This document shows, piece after piece, positions 22,071 to 33,800 of a DNA stretch of 64,000 nucleotides (the first letter of the stretch is position 1; the number at the start of each line of letters is the position of its first letter). The translations under genes and the position numbers were made by a program. The stretch is taken from positions 1 through 64,000 of the forward strand of contig CANTFL010000016.1 of assembly GCA_947650285.1 (NCBI GenBank). Direction: 5' to 3'. A model generated the notes under the pieces. That model was not told the DNA's origin. It saw only the letters and a list, made by a program, of their open reading frames with translations, and ran no database searches. Origin of the DNA: Hyaloperonospora brassicae. Taxonomy: Eukaryota > Oomycota > Peronosporomycetes > Peronosporales > Peronosporaceae.

Positions 22071-22889
22071 TTGTGGAGGCAGGTGGGTAGTTGGGAACCG
22101 CTTGACCAACCCCACATCAGCCAGCACAGCCGAAGCATAGCGTGTGCGAGTTCACAACCGGCCTCTTGCCTTAAGCTTAGCTTAATCATACCGAAGCTTT
22201 CGTTCTAGACAAACGTCTGCCACATCGGCACTTGCTCTGAGAGCTAACACACTGCTAAGGTGTCGTTTCCGATGCACCCAGCGAACAAAAGCGTTGTCTT
22301 CTTCCTCCTGAGATTCGCCTGCGAATAAGAGGATGGGTATACCCTTCATCGTTGGAACCGGTGCACCCCGTGCTTGCGTATCAAGTCGCAACTTGTATTG
22401 ACTTTGAGTCGTCAAGTGGGGTTTCAGGTACCTCTCACAAAGTGCCTGTCGACTCGCCACCTCATCAGAAGATGTAGGCTCAGCGCCAATGGCCCACGTT
22501 GCCAAAGAACGACCTGTCGTTTGGCGTATACGCTCTTCCACATTGAGTGGTGTGAACAGATAGCCACGACGACCCTCAAGAGTTGCAGCAAGCTGCATAC
22601 GGCGCTGAGCGTTCTCCTCTCGTCGGAAAGCCAAATCTTTTTGCTCATCGAGCGGATTAGTGATGATGGCATCGCCCACAAGAAGTGTTTGATGCGGCGC
22701 CGATGGCGCGTTGACTTCGCCACGCTCGGCAAATGGGTTTGGTGCAATATGAGGCGCTGCCTCTTGCACTGGTGCGTCGGACATTGTCCTCTCGTCACCA
22801 TGGATATCGGTATCGCTACCATAATCCACATCCACATCGATGCCAGGGTAAGACGAGAGAGTCGAGGACTCATGGGGTGGCGATGCCAT
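21589..22889 (-). pseudogene. Antisense ORF of Gypsy copy 1, broken
   Basis: Counterpart of the intact antisense ORF at 29561-30862. The start ATG at 22889 has the same context as there (AACACCATGGCATCG) and lies 108 bases from the LTR edge. The frame is open from 22889 to 22182 (MASPPHESST...), then meets stops and a shift, and is open again at 22002-21589 (MGNPVEGV... to the end). The second part overlaps the chromodomain end of pol on the other strand. The protein matches copy 2 closely in both parts. Function unknown. Confidence 0.75.
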
Positions 22890-22997
22890 GGTGTTTTGTG
22901 TTTTGCGAACCGTGAGGTTGAAGCGCACACACACCGTCCTCTTCGAGGACAGAATTCGATTGACGTTTTGTGGAAACGTCAGTCTGGTGAGGGAGGG

Positions 22998-23522
22998 TGT
23001 AACGGGGTAACAAGTCGACCGGTAGTCGACAATAGGTGTGGTACACACAAGGAATGGGATCCCCTTTAAAGTAATATTCGAACACAAGTATCAATTGTTG
23101 AAGACTGATGTCTGTCAACAATTGATTGCGAGATCTTTTAATAGGTTTATTTAGGACATAAGTGAGTAGGTTATTTACTTTGTTCTACGGTGTTCTTTTA
23201 GGTTAAAGGAAGAAATAAAATTCAGTTCCCATTTTGATCAACATAAGACACGTGCCTTGCGAGGCGTCTTGATAGGAAGAGCTAGCAACGCCTGTAAAGG
23301 TAGCTGCTCTTGAGCACTCTGTGCTGTGATTCTCTTGAATCGTTTGGTCCTCCTGGAACAGGGACCGTAAGCTCTCTGAGCTTGTTGACTCTCTGAGTCG
23401 GGTTCGTAGAACCAAAGTTGCTCGTAGAGCTGTTGACTCTTTGAGTCGGGTTCGTTGAACCAAATTTGCTCATTGAGCGTTAAGTCTTCCTCTGACTTAA
23501 GGAGCTGTGTAGCTCCGCTACA
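22998..23522 (+). repeat. Gypsy copy 1, 3' LTR
   Basis: 525 bp, TGTAACGGGG to GCTCCGCTACA, with AATAAA at 23214-23219 and the same hairpin run as the 5' copy. It is followed by TACTC. Confidence 0.95.
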
Positions 23523-25078
23523 TACTCCATGTAAGTTGTTTGAAATAATAGCTGTGTCAAACGTTTGTGTATAAATATTGCAAATTTTTTGGAACACAAA
23601 AAGCTTAATGTAAGCGATAACAAACACAGAAATGTGATAACAGCTGTAAAAATGCCTAGCGCCATATTCGAAGCAATTAAGTAATAATTATATCTATTAT
23701 GGAGCATAAAGCATTCGTGGGACTATAATTAAGGTGTTGTGGACAAGGGTGTAGATCGGGCTGGTCTTTGGCGTACAACGTATGACTATTCCCGGTCATA
23801 TCAATCTACGCAGTCACAAGTCTTCGAGATAAAGTGGCTGTTATTGTACTTTTCTTCTTTCGCTTGTCCAGGCAACTTCGCTCGTCTCTATAATCTCTTC
23901 CAATTGGGTGCCCAATACTTCGGGGCGGGTTGGGTATTGCTTCTTATAATCCAAAGTATCGATAAACGAAAATTATTTTTGGTGCATCATTTCGACATTA
24001 ATCAGAAGCATCATATGCTACCTCCACCAAAAAAGCCTCCAAACGTTGTAAATAGGCGTAGTATTCTTGTTGTTAATCAGTTTGTAGACTTTTTATACGG
24101 GCAACGTATTGCTTTACTTTGCTTTACACTACTTTACACTCTTAGATTATTTTTTATTATCCAAAGGAGATATGGACCGGACTGTAAAGTTTATTTGCTT
24201 CGACGTATTGCTGTTATAGCTGAAGTAGACCGATGAACCTTACGCTAATACCAAATAGACTTAGGTATACGTACGAGCAGAGGATGATATTACACGTGCG
24301 TAAAGATGTAAAGAAAATGTGGAAAAGGATCTGCAATAAATGATATCTAGACCTCTTCACATTAAGTTATTCAAGCTTTTCTTGAGTATTAATACTCGTC
24401 GACACGTCTTATAACTTTGTCTTTGCCACCCATTGCGCATTTCTTATTCATTTGACAATTTGACAGTTTGATATATGGGTCAATATCGATTAGTAAGCAA
24501 ACTCACTGAATACTACACCTTTCCGATTGATATTCAAGAATATAATTTGCACAGGTGATAACCATTCACCTTGTTTAATATCAAAATCACAGCGGAGTGA
24601 CCCATCAAAACGACAGTCATACCAGTGACTTCGCTTAATAAAGTGATCCCAATCAAATCACTTTTGGGGAAATGCAGGCACTTAATAGTTACAAACTCAT
24701 TCCAAATGATTCACAAAATGGTAAACAAGTCCATACGAGCTATGTCGAATACTGCTAAGAGCGCAACTTCAGGACTCTGTTCTCACGCCAAATTTGCACC
24801 TTATAATGAAAAGGTTAGAATATCAGTCGCCGGTGTCAGGCAAAAATTAATCTGCATCAATAGAGGCTGCCAATTTTTACGCATTCAAGCATCACGTAAA
24901 GTTACTTGTGGTGTAAGGAATTCATACAAGAGAATTTAAATATAGCTGACGGTCGAAAAACTGGGTTATCTGCGATCAGGATGTCAGCGACTAAGTTTCG
25001 GCGAAACGGAGGTTGGCGAACTGGTGGTCGGCGAATACGCGTTTTTTCATATCTCTGAAAAATCGGACGTCACATTAA

Positions 25079-25882
25079 TCAATGATATATATAAAAAACT
25101 AGGAAAAGTATAAAAGGCCACTTAAATGTATCGTGATATAGCAAAATAGACAAACCAATTCGGTGCAGAATTGTCGAAATCAAATGCGTGCGTTTATCAA
25201 CGGTAAGTTTCTGCACGGGATGGATTATGCTAGCCGTCGGTTCTAGAGAGTAATCGATTGTACAGATGTCGACATGTGGCGAAAATAGATCAGGAAGGTC
25301 CGGTTTCGAAAACTCTATCATCAAAATTCGAAACTTGTCATTGATGATCTGGTATAACTAAGCTCAAAGAGACATTTTTGAGTCGCGTCGACGACGAGCA
25401 GGTGAGTCGTAAAAGAAGGCACTTTTTTGAAGACTTGCTGAAGTGACGAGCCGGTGGGCCTCGGCCGTGGGTAATTTTTCAAGTCGGGCGTGCACTGAGC
25501 CCAACCATCCGTAAAACACGTGATGCGTCGTCTACTACCCTTTTGGGTGCAGTCACAGGAGGCGAGAGGTTTCGAGCTGATGGGCTTAGGCAGGATTCCG
25601 ATAAAAACTGTTTGCAAGGGATCGGATAGTCGAAAGCCACAACTAAATACGAAGGGGTGAACCATGTAGGAGATTGTCATAGATTTGTGTTCTGTTTCGC
25701 CGACTGATCCCGGCGGCTGTTGTGTTTGTGCGTTTACGCTCTACGTAGTTGACTAACTCCTTCACACACCTGCATCGAGCTGCTAATGGAAGCTTCAGCC
25801 ATATAGAAGAAAGAACTTTGAATTGGCGATCGAGTGGAGGATTCCCAAAATTGGTTCGATGAATGTTACCATGGATGAACAC
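25079..25882 (-). pseudogene. Possible broken gene of unknown type
   Basis: Three minus-strand ORFs follow each other: 25882-25643 (79 codons), 25680-25321 (119 codons, with CDCTQKGSRRRITCFTDGWA and RPTGSSLQQVFKKVPSF) and 25324-25079 (81 codons). The adjacency and mixed composition suggest one decayed protein. I do not recognise it. A vague likeness of its YTRSSMTSFEF end to the zinc-ribbon region of TnpB/Fanzor-type proteins is too weak to call. Confidence 0.25.
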
Positions 25883-27214
25883 AACTTCACCGAGAGCCGA
25901 TGGTCTTAATCGGAATTTTTTACGAAGATTGGGGTGGCACTTGAAGTCAAAATAATGGGGCGCATCGACGAGGGCACATTCCTCTGCTGTAATTAATACA
26001 AGAATAGCAGCAAAATAAATTTATCTTGCTTAGAAGATCAACTATGACAAAAATACCTGTATGATATCGATCGTCTTTCACGATATCCAAATGCAGCGTA
26101 AATTATAATGGGTCACAACATTCTACCGTAATAATTATAGGCGGCTACGGTGCATGTGATAAAGGATAGGATTCTCCCGTTGACAAACATATAAGCACCG
26201 TTGTATATGGTCATAAACTTGATGCTAGTGCGTCCAGTAAATGTATTGGATGACCGTGGGATTAATCTTCTGACGCGCGCTATGTCCACTCAGTTTTCAA
26301 TCGTGACGATCATACATGTCCAGCAGTAGCAATATAACGAGTGGAAAAACGGCACGTAATCTGCCGCCAGCGAATGTCGTATAGCTCAGCAGACAAGATC
26401 GGTTCATCCATCGATCCTGAATGACCAATACGACGCTGGTAAGCGATTCAAAGCTTACCAAGATGGATTATAGGTAATTGATCAGACCCATAAGTAGTAT
26501 AATAAGTACGTTGGACTTTCTCACGTCACCGAGCAGGCTCGACGATGGAACGCGTTGCAAAATTGTTGTTATACTTTCTGTTGTAATGCATATCCGCCTT
26601 AACATTAGGCCGGCGCAAAGGCGCGCATCAGCGACGAATTGTGATGATCCTGTCTTGTACTAATTGACGGTACTTATATTCCGGAAAAAAAGACAGCCAC
26701 CTCGCCGATGCGAGAGGGGTAGGATGTTGAAGTCCGCGCTATATGACGCATGGTTCTTATAAACGATAGTGAAATATTATTCAAGGCGCGATACTTAGAT
26801 ACTTATACTTCACGACAAGGGGGATCCTTTCTAGTCTTATTTATTGCGCTCAGCGGGTTGCATCAAGCGCTATTGGTTGCAGACAACGCTAAATGCACCT
26901 AAGCATTACCAAACAAACAATTTCAATTTTTCTGGCGTCACAGACCACGTGAAGTGTACTGTTTAGTCTTCAATGATCAACACTGCATTTGTATTAAGAA
27001 TACCTTAGTGCTTTCGAAAGAGTGATTACCCTCGGTATTTCAATATCAATCTTTTGCTTTTTCAAACAGCGATAAAGATGAACGATCATATCGGCATTTT
27101 ATAGCGAGCGATTGTGTTAGTAAGCTTACGATCCAAGAATATTGCGAAACCCCTTGACATCGATTGACACAGGCGATACGGTGACCGACGTAAACACTTG
27201 GATGAGGGTATAAT

Positions 27215-27470
27215 CTTTGTCTACTGATGATTTACCCAAGAAGTAGTGCTACTCTTGCTACGAATATATATTTTTGAGGCTGACGTACATCTTGCGCTTG
27301 TGGAAAGTTGCAATGACCTTAAGGACGTGGATCCTATAGACTTCCACATCCCAATGGTCGCCCATATCCGGGCTATGGGCGAACACACGTCGAAGTAGCT
27401 CGGTGAAAACCTCATACACATCTAGACATCTTTGTGCCACATCGGTTGAATACGGCACGGGCTTTACTCT
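27215..27470 (-). pseudogene. Relic Gypsy reverse transcriptase fragment
   Basis: VFAHSPDMGDHWDVEVYRIH followed by VLKVIATFHKRKMYVSLK aligns with the segment after YFDD in the RT of the nearby elements ([20 protein letters not shown], then [18 protein letters not shown]). A neighbouring frame reads FNRCGTKM, matching FNRLVTQL. Two frames are needed, so it is decayed. It is divergent enough to belong to another Gypsy lineage. Confidence 0.6.
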
Positions 27471-28926
27471 GCCCTTGCATCACTAGCCAATTCCATAGCT
27501 TAATGCTGCGCACAGGCTGTCACATTAGCGCCAGAGAATCCGATAAAAGACAGCCAGAAGAATATGGACAAAATATGGCCCTCTTTAACATACTATCGAT
27601 GATGAATTCCTAACTTGGTACCGGCGTATGAGCCCGTGTCTTTGCAGTATTAAATCTGTTCAATGCGTGCACTACCCGCCATCATTATTTAAGATTTTCG
27701 TACACAAAAGATCGAAACGACTGGTACCAAAGGGTAAACGTCACGTGGGACGCTGCTAAGGGATCGACAAAAAACTTGTCGTTAACTAGTACCTGATAAC
27801 GATGTAGTGTTCACTGCTTCCTGACACAGTACTTTGAAACGGTTTAAATTTCATCGCGTGGTGAGTGCTTTCGTCTTAGGATACTCGCGCGGAACGGATT
27901 TATAAACCACCTCCTCGCATTCGATCATTTTATTGCAATAGAGAAGATACGTAAGTGAGGCTCAAAATGGGAAGCGTATTGCTCAAATGATTCTTTGCAT
28001 CGAGGACACTTTCATACATCGATGGGCTGCTAAGTACTTGTTTGCTCTCAGCAGGTACTGCTGCCGACGACAACATCGGCGACTTAGACGTTTACGGCGA
28101 CAAGTTACATCTTTGCATTGCCGTTACGCAGATCTCATAAGAACTGTATAAGTACGTGCGTTGGTGATTGGTTTATTATTAAATTGAACCTCGAATGAGC
28201 TATCAGATCAACTACACAAGTGCCTACACTTATTCTGGTAAAATAAATGTACTGTTTGGCTCCATGCAACTCATTTTAGTCAGCTAGGGGCTCATTGCTT
28301 CAACTTCTTTTAGATGTGGCGACGTATCCACCACCACTTCCCGTACGGTCTGCCTTCCTGTCGAATTAGGATTACCGTGTTCACATATCTAGAATTCCGA
28401 AGCCTTCTTACTTGGATTCTGAGCACCAGGCATGCATCGATGTCCCAGTTTACTTTACTGGTTATGAGTAGTGAACCTACGGCGCTGCCTGTCCTTTACA
28501 CAGGCCCCGGTAGCTTGGTCCACAGCATAGTGGTCAATTAGACTAAGCCCGTGTGCAGTCCAACCAATCCACAAGTAAGACCATCGCACTCACTCGTAGA
28601 TCATTCACACGCGATTGTACACGCTTCAAGGAGTTGATCGGATAAAAATCTGATCAAAAATCGATTGCTATCACCACGGATCGATGCTACCACCTGAACG
28701 ATGGATCGTTACATCTAATCCATGGTAGACAAAGGGTAAAATGAAATTTGTCGTCAGTATGTAGTAAGATATTATTGTCATCGTGAATATTGTTTTCTAA
28801 CGTACAGCTTATTTATACAGCAAATTTTCTTTGCTGGTAAGGATGCACCTTCTTCAAAGCACACCATCATCTTCGTTGGAGCAGTCTCCCACGTAACAAA
28901 TGTGACTGTGCGATCTTCTTGTGACT

Positions 28927-29453
28927 TGTAGCGGAGCTACACAGCTCCTTAAGTCAGAGGAAGACTTTACGCTCAATGAGCAACTTTGGTTCAAAGAACC
29001 CGACTCAGAGAGTCAACAGCTCAGAGAGCTTAAAGGTGGTTCAGAGAACCCGACTCAGAGAGTCAACAGCTCAAAGAGCTTACGGTCCCTGTTCCAGGGG
29101 GACCAAACGATTCAAAGAATCGAACGCACTAAGTGCACAAGGAGTAGCTGCCTTAACAAGGCGTTGCTACTTCCTTACGATCGCAAGACGCCTCAGAGAG
29201 GCACGTGTCTTTTGTTGATCAAAATGGGAACTGAATTTTATTTCTTCATTTAACCTAAAAGAACACCTTAGAACAACGTATTTAACCTGCCCTAAATAAC
29301 CTCTTAAAAGATCTTGCAATCAATTGATGACAGACACCAGTCTTCAACAATTGATACGCTCACTGTGTTCTAATATTACCTTATAGGGTACCCCCCTCTC
29401 GTGTGTGCACCACACCTATCGTCGGCTACCAGCCGACGTGTAACCCCGTTACA
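28927..29453 (-). repeat. Gypsy copy 2, 3' LTR
   Basis: 527 bp. On the plus strand it reads TGTAGCGGAGCTACAC to CCCCGTTACA. It contains the hairpin array next to 28927 and, at its other end, the palindromic terminus TGTAAC-GGG-GTTACA and hairpin CGTCGGCT-GGT-AGCCGACG. Confidence 0.95.
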
Positions 29454-29466
29454 CCCTCCCCCACCA

Positions 29467-29505
29467 GACTGACGTTACCACAAAACGTCAATCGAACTTT
29501 TCCTC
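29467..29505 (+). promoter_or_regulatory. CRE-like inverted repeat before the antisense ORF
   Basis: TGACGTT (29471) and AACGTCA face each other across seven bases, followed by a small CCTC-GAA-GAGG hairpin. Copy 1 has TGACGTTT and AAACGTCA in the same place. TGACGT is a bZIP/CRE half-site. The location between polypurine tract and antisense start fits a promoter element or an RNA hairpin; neither is shown. Confidence 0.4.
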
Positions 29506-29560
29506 GAAGAGGACGGTGTGTGTGCACTCTAACCTCACGGTTTGCAAAACACGAAACACC

Positions 29561-30862
29561 ATGGCATCGCCACCTTACGAGTCCCCGACTCTCTCTTCTT
29601 ACCTCGGCATTAATGTGGAAGAGGACTATGGTAGTGATACCGATGTCCGTGGTGAAGAACGGACAATGTCCAACCCACCAGTGCAAGAGGCATCGCCTCA
29701 TACTGCACCAAACCCATTTGCCGAGCGTAGTGAGACCGCCGCGTTAGAAACCCAGCATCATGCAACAGATGCAGGTGAACACATCATCACCAACCCGCTC
29801 GATGAGCAACAAGAGTTGGTAGTCCAACAAGAGGAGAGCGCTCAGCGCCGTATGCAGCTTGCTGCAGACCTTGAGGGTCGTCGTGGCTATCAGTTCACGC
29901 CACTCAATGTGGAAGAGCGTATACGCCAAACGACAGGTCATTCCCTGGCAACGTGGGCCATTGGCGCTGAGCCGACATCTTCTGATGAAGTGGCGAGCCG
30001 ACAGGCACTTCGTGAGAGGTACCTGCAACCCCACTTGACGACTCTAAGTCAATACAAGTTGCGACTTGACACGCAAGCACGGGGTGCACCGGTGCCACCG
30101 ATGAGGGGTATACCCATCCTCTTATTCGCAGGCGAATCTCCGGAGGAGGAGGACAACACTTTTGTGCGCTGGGTGCACCGGAAACGTCACCTCAGCAGCA
30201 TGCTAGCTCTCAGAGCAAGTGCCAATGTGGCAGATGTTCGTCTCGAACGAAAGCTTCGGTATGACTATGCCAAGCTTAAGGCCAGAGGCCAATTGCGATT
30301 TCGCACCCGCTATGCTCCGGCTGTGCCGAGGGAAGTGGGAGTTGGTCAAGCGGAACCAAACTACCCACCTGCTTCCACCACTATTGGTGGGAAGCGATAT
30401 CGGTCGAAGGATGACCCCTGCCACGATGTTCAAAAACATCAACGGCGTATGGGCAATCCTGCCGAAGGGGTACCTCAAATTCCCACGAGTTCTCCGACTC
30501 CGGGTACCCTCGCCACTTCACCAGATACTGGTATTGACCCTGACGACGACGTCGTTTCAGGAGTCGTTCCACATGGAATTGGCGGTTCCCTTGCTCATCG
30601 AGCAGCGTCGGAGGTGGTCGGTATACCGAAGGAGGAGCACGAGAAGGTGCTTCTCGAGCTGAGTGGTCTCCGTGAGACGTTGGGTCAGACCCAGAGTGCG
30701 TTCGACGCAATGCGAGCTCGTGTTCGGGCGTTGGAGTTGGGCCAAGCCCGGATGGAGGCTCAGCTTGACCTCCTGATACGGATTCAGCAACCGATGGCAA
30801 AGCCAACCTACCCGGCGCAAGCGCCTCCAAGTTCACGTGGGACGGATCCCGATACGGCTTAA
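29561..30862 (+). CDS. Antisense ORF of Gypsy copy 2, unknown protein with coiled coil
   Basis: A 433-residue ORF on the strand opposite gag-pol. It starts 108 bases inside the 3' LTR edge and ends 482 bases inside pol. I chose ATG 29561 ([11 protein letters not shown]) over the upstream ATG at 29516 because its context, ACACCATGGCATCG, is shared with copy 1. The N-terminal third is acidic and disordered; the middle (about 110-230) is charged and helical ([43 protein letters not shown]); next comes a basic stretch; the C-terminal part (about 350-410) is heptad-like ([20 protein letters not shown]). No catalytic motif or zinc knuckle is seen. Antisense extra ORFs at this place are known in some plant Gypsy elements, but I recognise no family here. 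Expression is unproven. Confidence 0.7.
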   Translation: MASPPYESPTLSSYLGINVEEDYGSDTDVRGEERTMSNPPVQEASPHTAPNPFAERSETAALETQHHATDAGEHIITNPLDEQQELVVQQEESAQRRMQLAADLEGRRGYQFTPLNVEERIRQTTGHSLATWAIGAEPTSSDEVASRQALRERYLQPHLTTLSQYKLRLDTQARGAPVPPMRGIPILLFAGESPEEEDNTFVRWVHRKRHLSSMLALRASANVADVRLERKLRYDYAKLKARGQLRFRTRYAPAVPREVGVGQAEPNYPPASTTIGGKRYRSKDDPCHDVQKHQRRMGNPAEGVPQIPTSSPTPGTLATSPDTGIDPDDDVVSGVVPHGIGGSLAHRAASEVVGIPKEEHEKVLLELSGLRETLGQTQSAFDAMRARVRALELGQARMEAQLDLLIRIQQPMAKPTYPAQAPPSSRGTDPDTA

Positions 30863-33800
30863 GCATGCCAACGTAGAACACGGGGTGTGTGCGCAGTTTG
30901 CGCGGAAGGTTGAGCGTATACGCAAGTCCCTTCTTTGCGACGACCGTAAAGGGTCCAATGAAGCGCGGGCGCAACTTCGTCTTGAAGACGGCGGATACTA
31001 CATTTGTAGGTAGGTTTTTAGCATTGAGTAGAACTTGGTCTCCGACCTTATAACGTTCAATACAACCTCTGCCTTTGGCATCTGCTTGTTCCTTCTGCTT
31101 ATCTTGGCTATCAGCCAGTGCGTCACGCACATGTCGTAAGACATTCAATCGCGTTGCGAGAAACTCGCTTACCTGTTTTTGAACAGTAGCAGGGCTGATA
31201 TCAGCAAGCCGATCGGCAACTCCTCCCCCACCAAGCCCTGAACCACGTAGTGGTAGCGTTAACGGAACGCGAGGGTGTGTGAGACCGTTCACGTAGAACG
31301 GGGTGTAGCCGGTGGAGGCATGCACAGCGTTATTCAACGCAAACTCAACGACAGGGAGCATCGAGCTCCAACGCTTAGGTGTTTCAGCGCAAACACTACG
31401 CAAGATGTCACCAATGACACGATTAACGCGCTCCGTTTGACCATCGGTCTGCGGATGATCCGCTGTGGACATGTCCAAACGTGTGCCGAGCACCTTGAAG
31501 ATAGACTTCCAAAACTTACCAGTGAAGCGGGGATCTCGATCAGAGACAATTGCCAACGGCAGACCGTGTTGTCGAAACACGCGATCGATAAACAGCGTCG
31601 CTGTACCTTCACCATCAATGGTGTCTGGCACCGCCGCTAAATGAGCCATCTTGCTCAAACGGTCAACAAAGACCACAATACCCGTATTTCCATACGAATC
31701 CTTCGGTAAACCGAACAGGAAGTCCATACTGATGGACTCCCAACACCCTTTGGGTATAGGCAAACTAGCCAGCGGCGCTGCCGCATGTGGTGAGGGTTTC
31801 ACCCGTTGACACGTTTCACACGAACGTACATAGGTGCTCACCCATTTGTATAGTTTGGGCCACCAATAGCATTGGCTCACAGAGCCGTAGGTCTTTTCAC
31901 GACCGAGATGACCACTCAACGCAGTATCATGTGCCTCATAGAGGATCCGATACTTCAACTCCTCATCATGAGGGACAACGATGCGAGGGGTATCCTCCAC
32001 ATCCGTGCTATAGCACAACAGGCCTTGATCGATGGAATATCGATGTAACCTCGCACGTAACCGTGCCGACAATTTTATGTCCGAGTCCTTAAACTCCTCG
32101 CTCCCTAGAGCACGTAGCAGGGCTACACAATGTTCATCCTTGACATACGCCGTGCGGATTAGGTCAGTGACCGGTGACGACAGAGTCGTAACATGAGCAA
32201 GCTCATAGTCAGGCCTGCGTGACAACGCATCCGCCAAAGCATTTTGCTTGCCCGGCTTATACTTCACCTCGAAGTTGTACTCGGCAAAGAAGGAAAGCCA
32301 ACGAGCCATTCTCTGAGAGAGGTGAGGCGACTGGGTCGCAGTGCGTAGTGACGCATGATCTGTATAGATCACAAACGGCTTAGAGCCAAGAAGATGAACT
32401 CTGAATTTGACGAGAGCATACTTCATTGCAAGTAGCTCTTTGTCATGAACAGGATAGTTCTTCTCCGCAGCCTTTAGCTGTCGGGACTCAAACGCAATAA
32501 CGCGTTCCCGCCCATCATCATCTGTTTGTAACAGAGCGCTGCCTATGGCAAAGTCAGATGCGTCACAGACGACACTGAAAGATCGCTCAGGATCAGGCAA
32601 AGCCAATATGGGCGCATGTAGGAGACTCTCCTTGACTGCTTGAAAAGCATCATGCTCAGTGCTAGTCCAGCACCATTCTACATCCTTTTTAAGGAGATTG
32701 GTCAATGGCCGAGCCATGTCTGCGTAATTCGCACTGTACTTGTGTAAGTAATTGGCGAGACCAAGCCACTTACGTAAGTCCTTTTGGTTCTTTGGAACCG
32801 GCCAATCAACTATGGCTTTTACCTTGGCGGGATCCGCTCTAAGGCCTTGCTTACCAATAAAGCACCCTAAAAAGGGAATCTCTTCTGCACCAAAAATGCA
32901 CTTAGACGCGTTGGCGTACAACTTATTCGTGCGCATGCACTCGAGCACCGCTCGTAAATGGTCAATGTGATTATCCACATCTGACCGACCGTTCATAGCA
33001 CGACTATGGACAAAGATGTCATCAAAGTACGTCTGTGCATAACCTCTGTGAGGTCTAAACAATTGTGTCACAAGACGGTTGAATGTAGCCGGGGCATTTG
33101 ATAGCCCTTGCGGCATAACGAGCCACTCCCAGAGCATACCGCTTGGAGTGCTGACCGCTGTCAGCGGAATATCGCTTTCTCGCATGAGAAGCTGGTAATA
33201 ACCATCGACTAAGTCGAGCGCACTGTACATTGTACATCCCACCATATTGTTCTGAAGAACATCCTTCCTCGGAATTGGTGTCTGAGCCGGGATGGTGGCC
33301 GCATTAAGCTTATTGTAAGCATGAACAATGCGCCACTTCCCGTTGGGCTTTTTGACACAGAAGGTCGGTGTGGAATGGGGAGATTTGCTCTCACGAACCA
33401 TCCCTGCTGCGTGCTTTGCACGAAAGAAGTCGTCTATGACGTCACACTGTTCCTTGGGCAAAGGCCACTGCCGTGTTACGCAGTATTTAGTTCCAGGAAC
33501 CAAGTCAATTTCATGACGCACACCTCTATCAGGAGGTAATACAGACGGTGGGTCGTGACACACCACGTCTTGAAATTCCTTTACCAAAGGATAAAACGGA
33601 TCAAGAGGATCCTTAAGGATCGAGGATCCACTACGGGCATCCAATGCCGCCTTTGTGTCCTCAAGGACAGACTCGTCCAATAACGAGGATGAGTTCAACT
33701 CAGTATCAGGCCGAATGACCACTAACTCGGAGAATTCTCCTGCCTGCAAGGCTTGGCTAAATTCGCCGTCAGACATCTCGTCTAGCTCACAGATTTTATC

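Larger units (their letters stand above)
15883..23522 (+). mobile_element. Ty3/Gypsy chromodomain retrotransposon, copy 1 (defective)
   Basis: 7.6 kb, bounded by 525-bp LTRs, with target copies TACGC and TACTC (one mismatch). The order is LTR, primer site, gag, protease, RT, RNase H, integrase, chromodomain, then an antisense ORF, polypurine tract and LTR. The sequence after the left LTR contains TGGTAGCA (16411-16418), which fits the CCA end of a tRNA such as initiator Met. The polypurine tract is GAGGGAGGG just before 22998. It belongs to the same family as the element at 28927-36733. Gag and pol carry many stops and indels, yet the two LTRs differ at only four positions by my count. Confidence 0.93.
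23523..28926. other. AT-rich spacer between the two Gypsy elements
   Basis: 5.4 kb without a supported gene. It holds a relic Gypsy RT (about 27215-27470, minus) and a cluster of open minus-strand frames (25079-25882). Other ORFs, such as 23739-24236 and 24625-24939 on the plus strand, look like chance frames. Confidence 0.5.

Noticed and set aside
22998..23087. Upstream part of the minus ORF beginning MCSNITL
   Set aside because: It lies in the LTR and spacer; the conserved start shared by both copies is the ATG at 22889.
23739..24236. 165-codon plus ORF between the Gypsy elements
   Set aside because: Rich in Leu/Phe/Tyr as expected from AT-rich DNA, with no motif.
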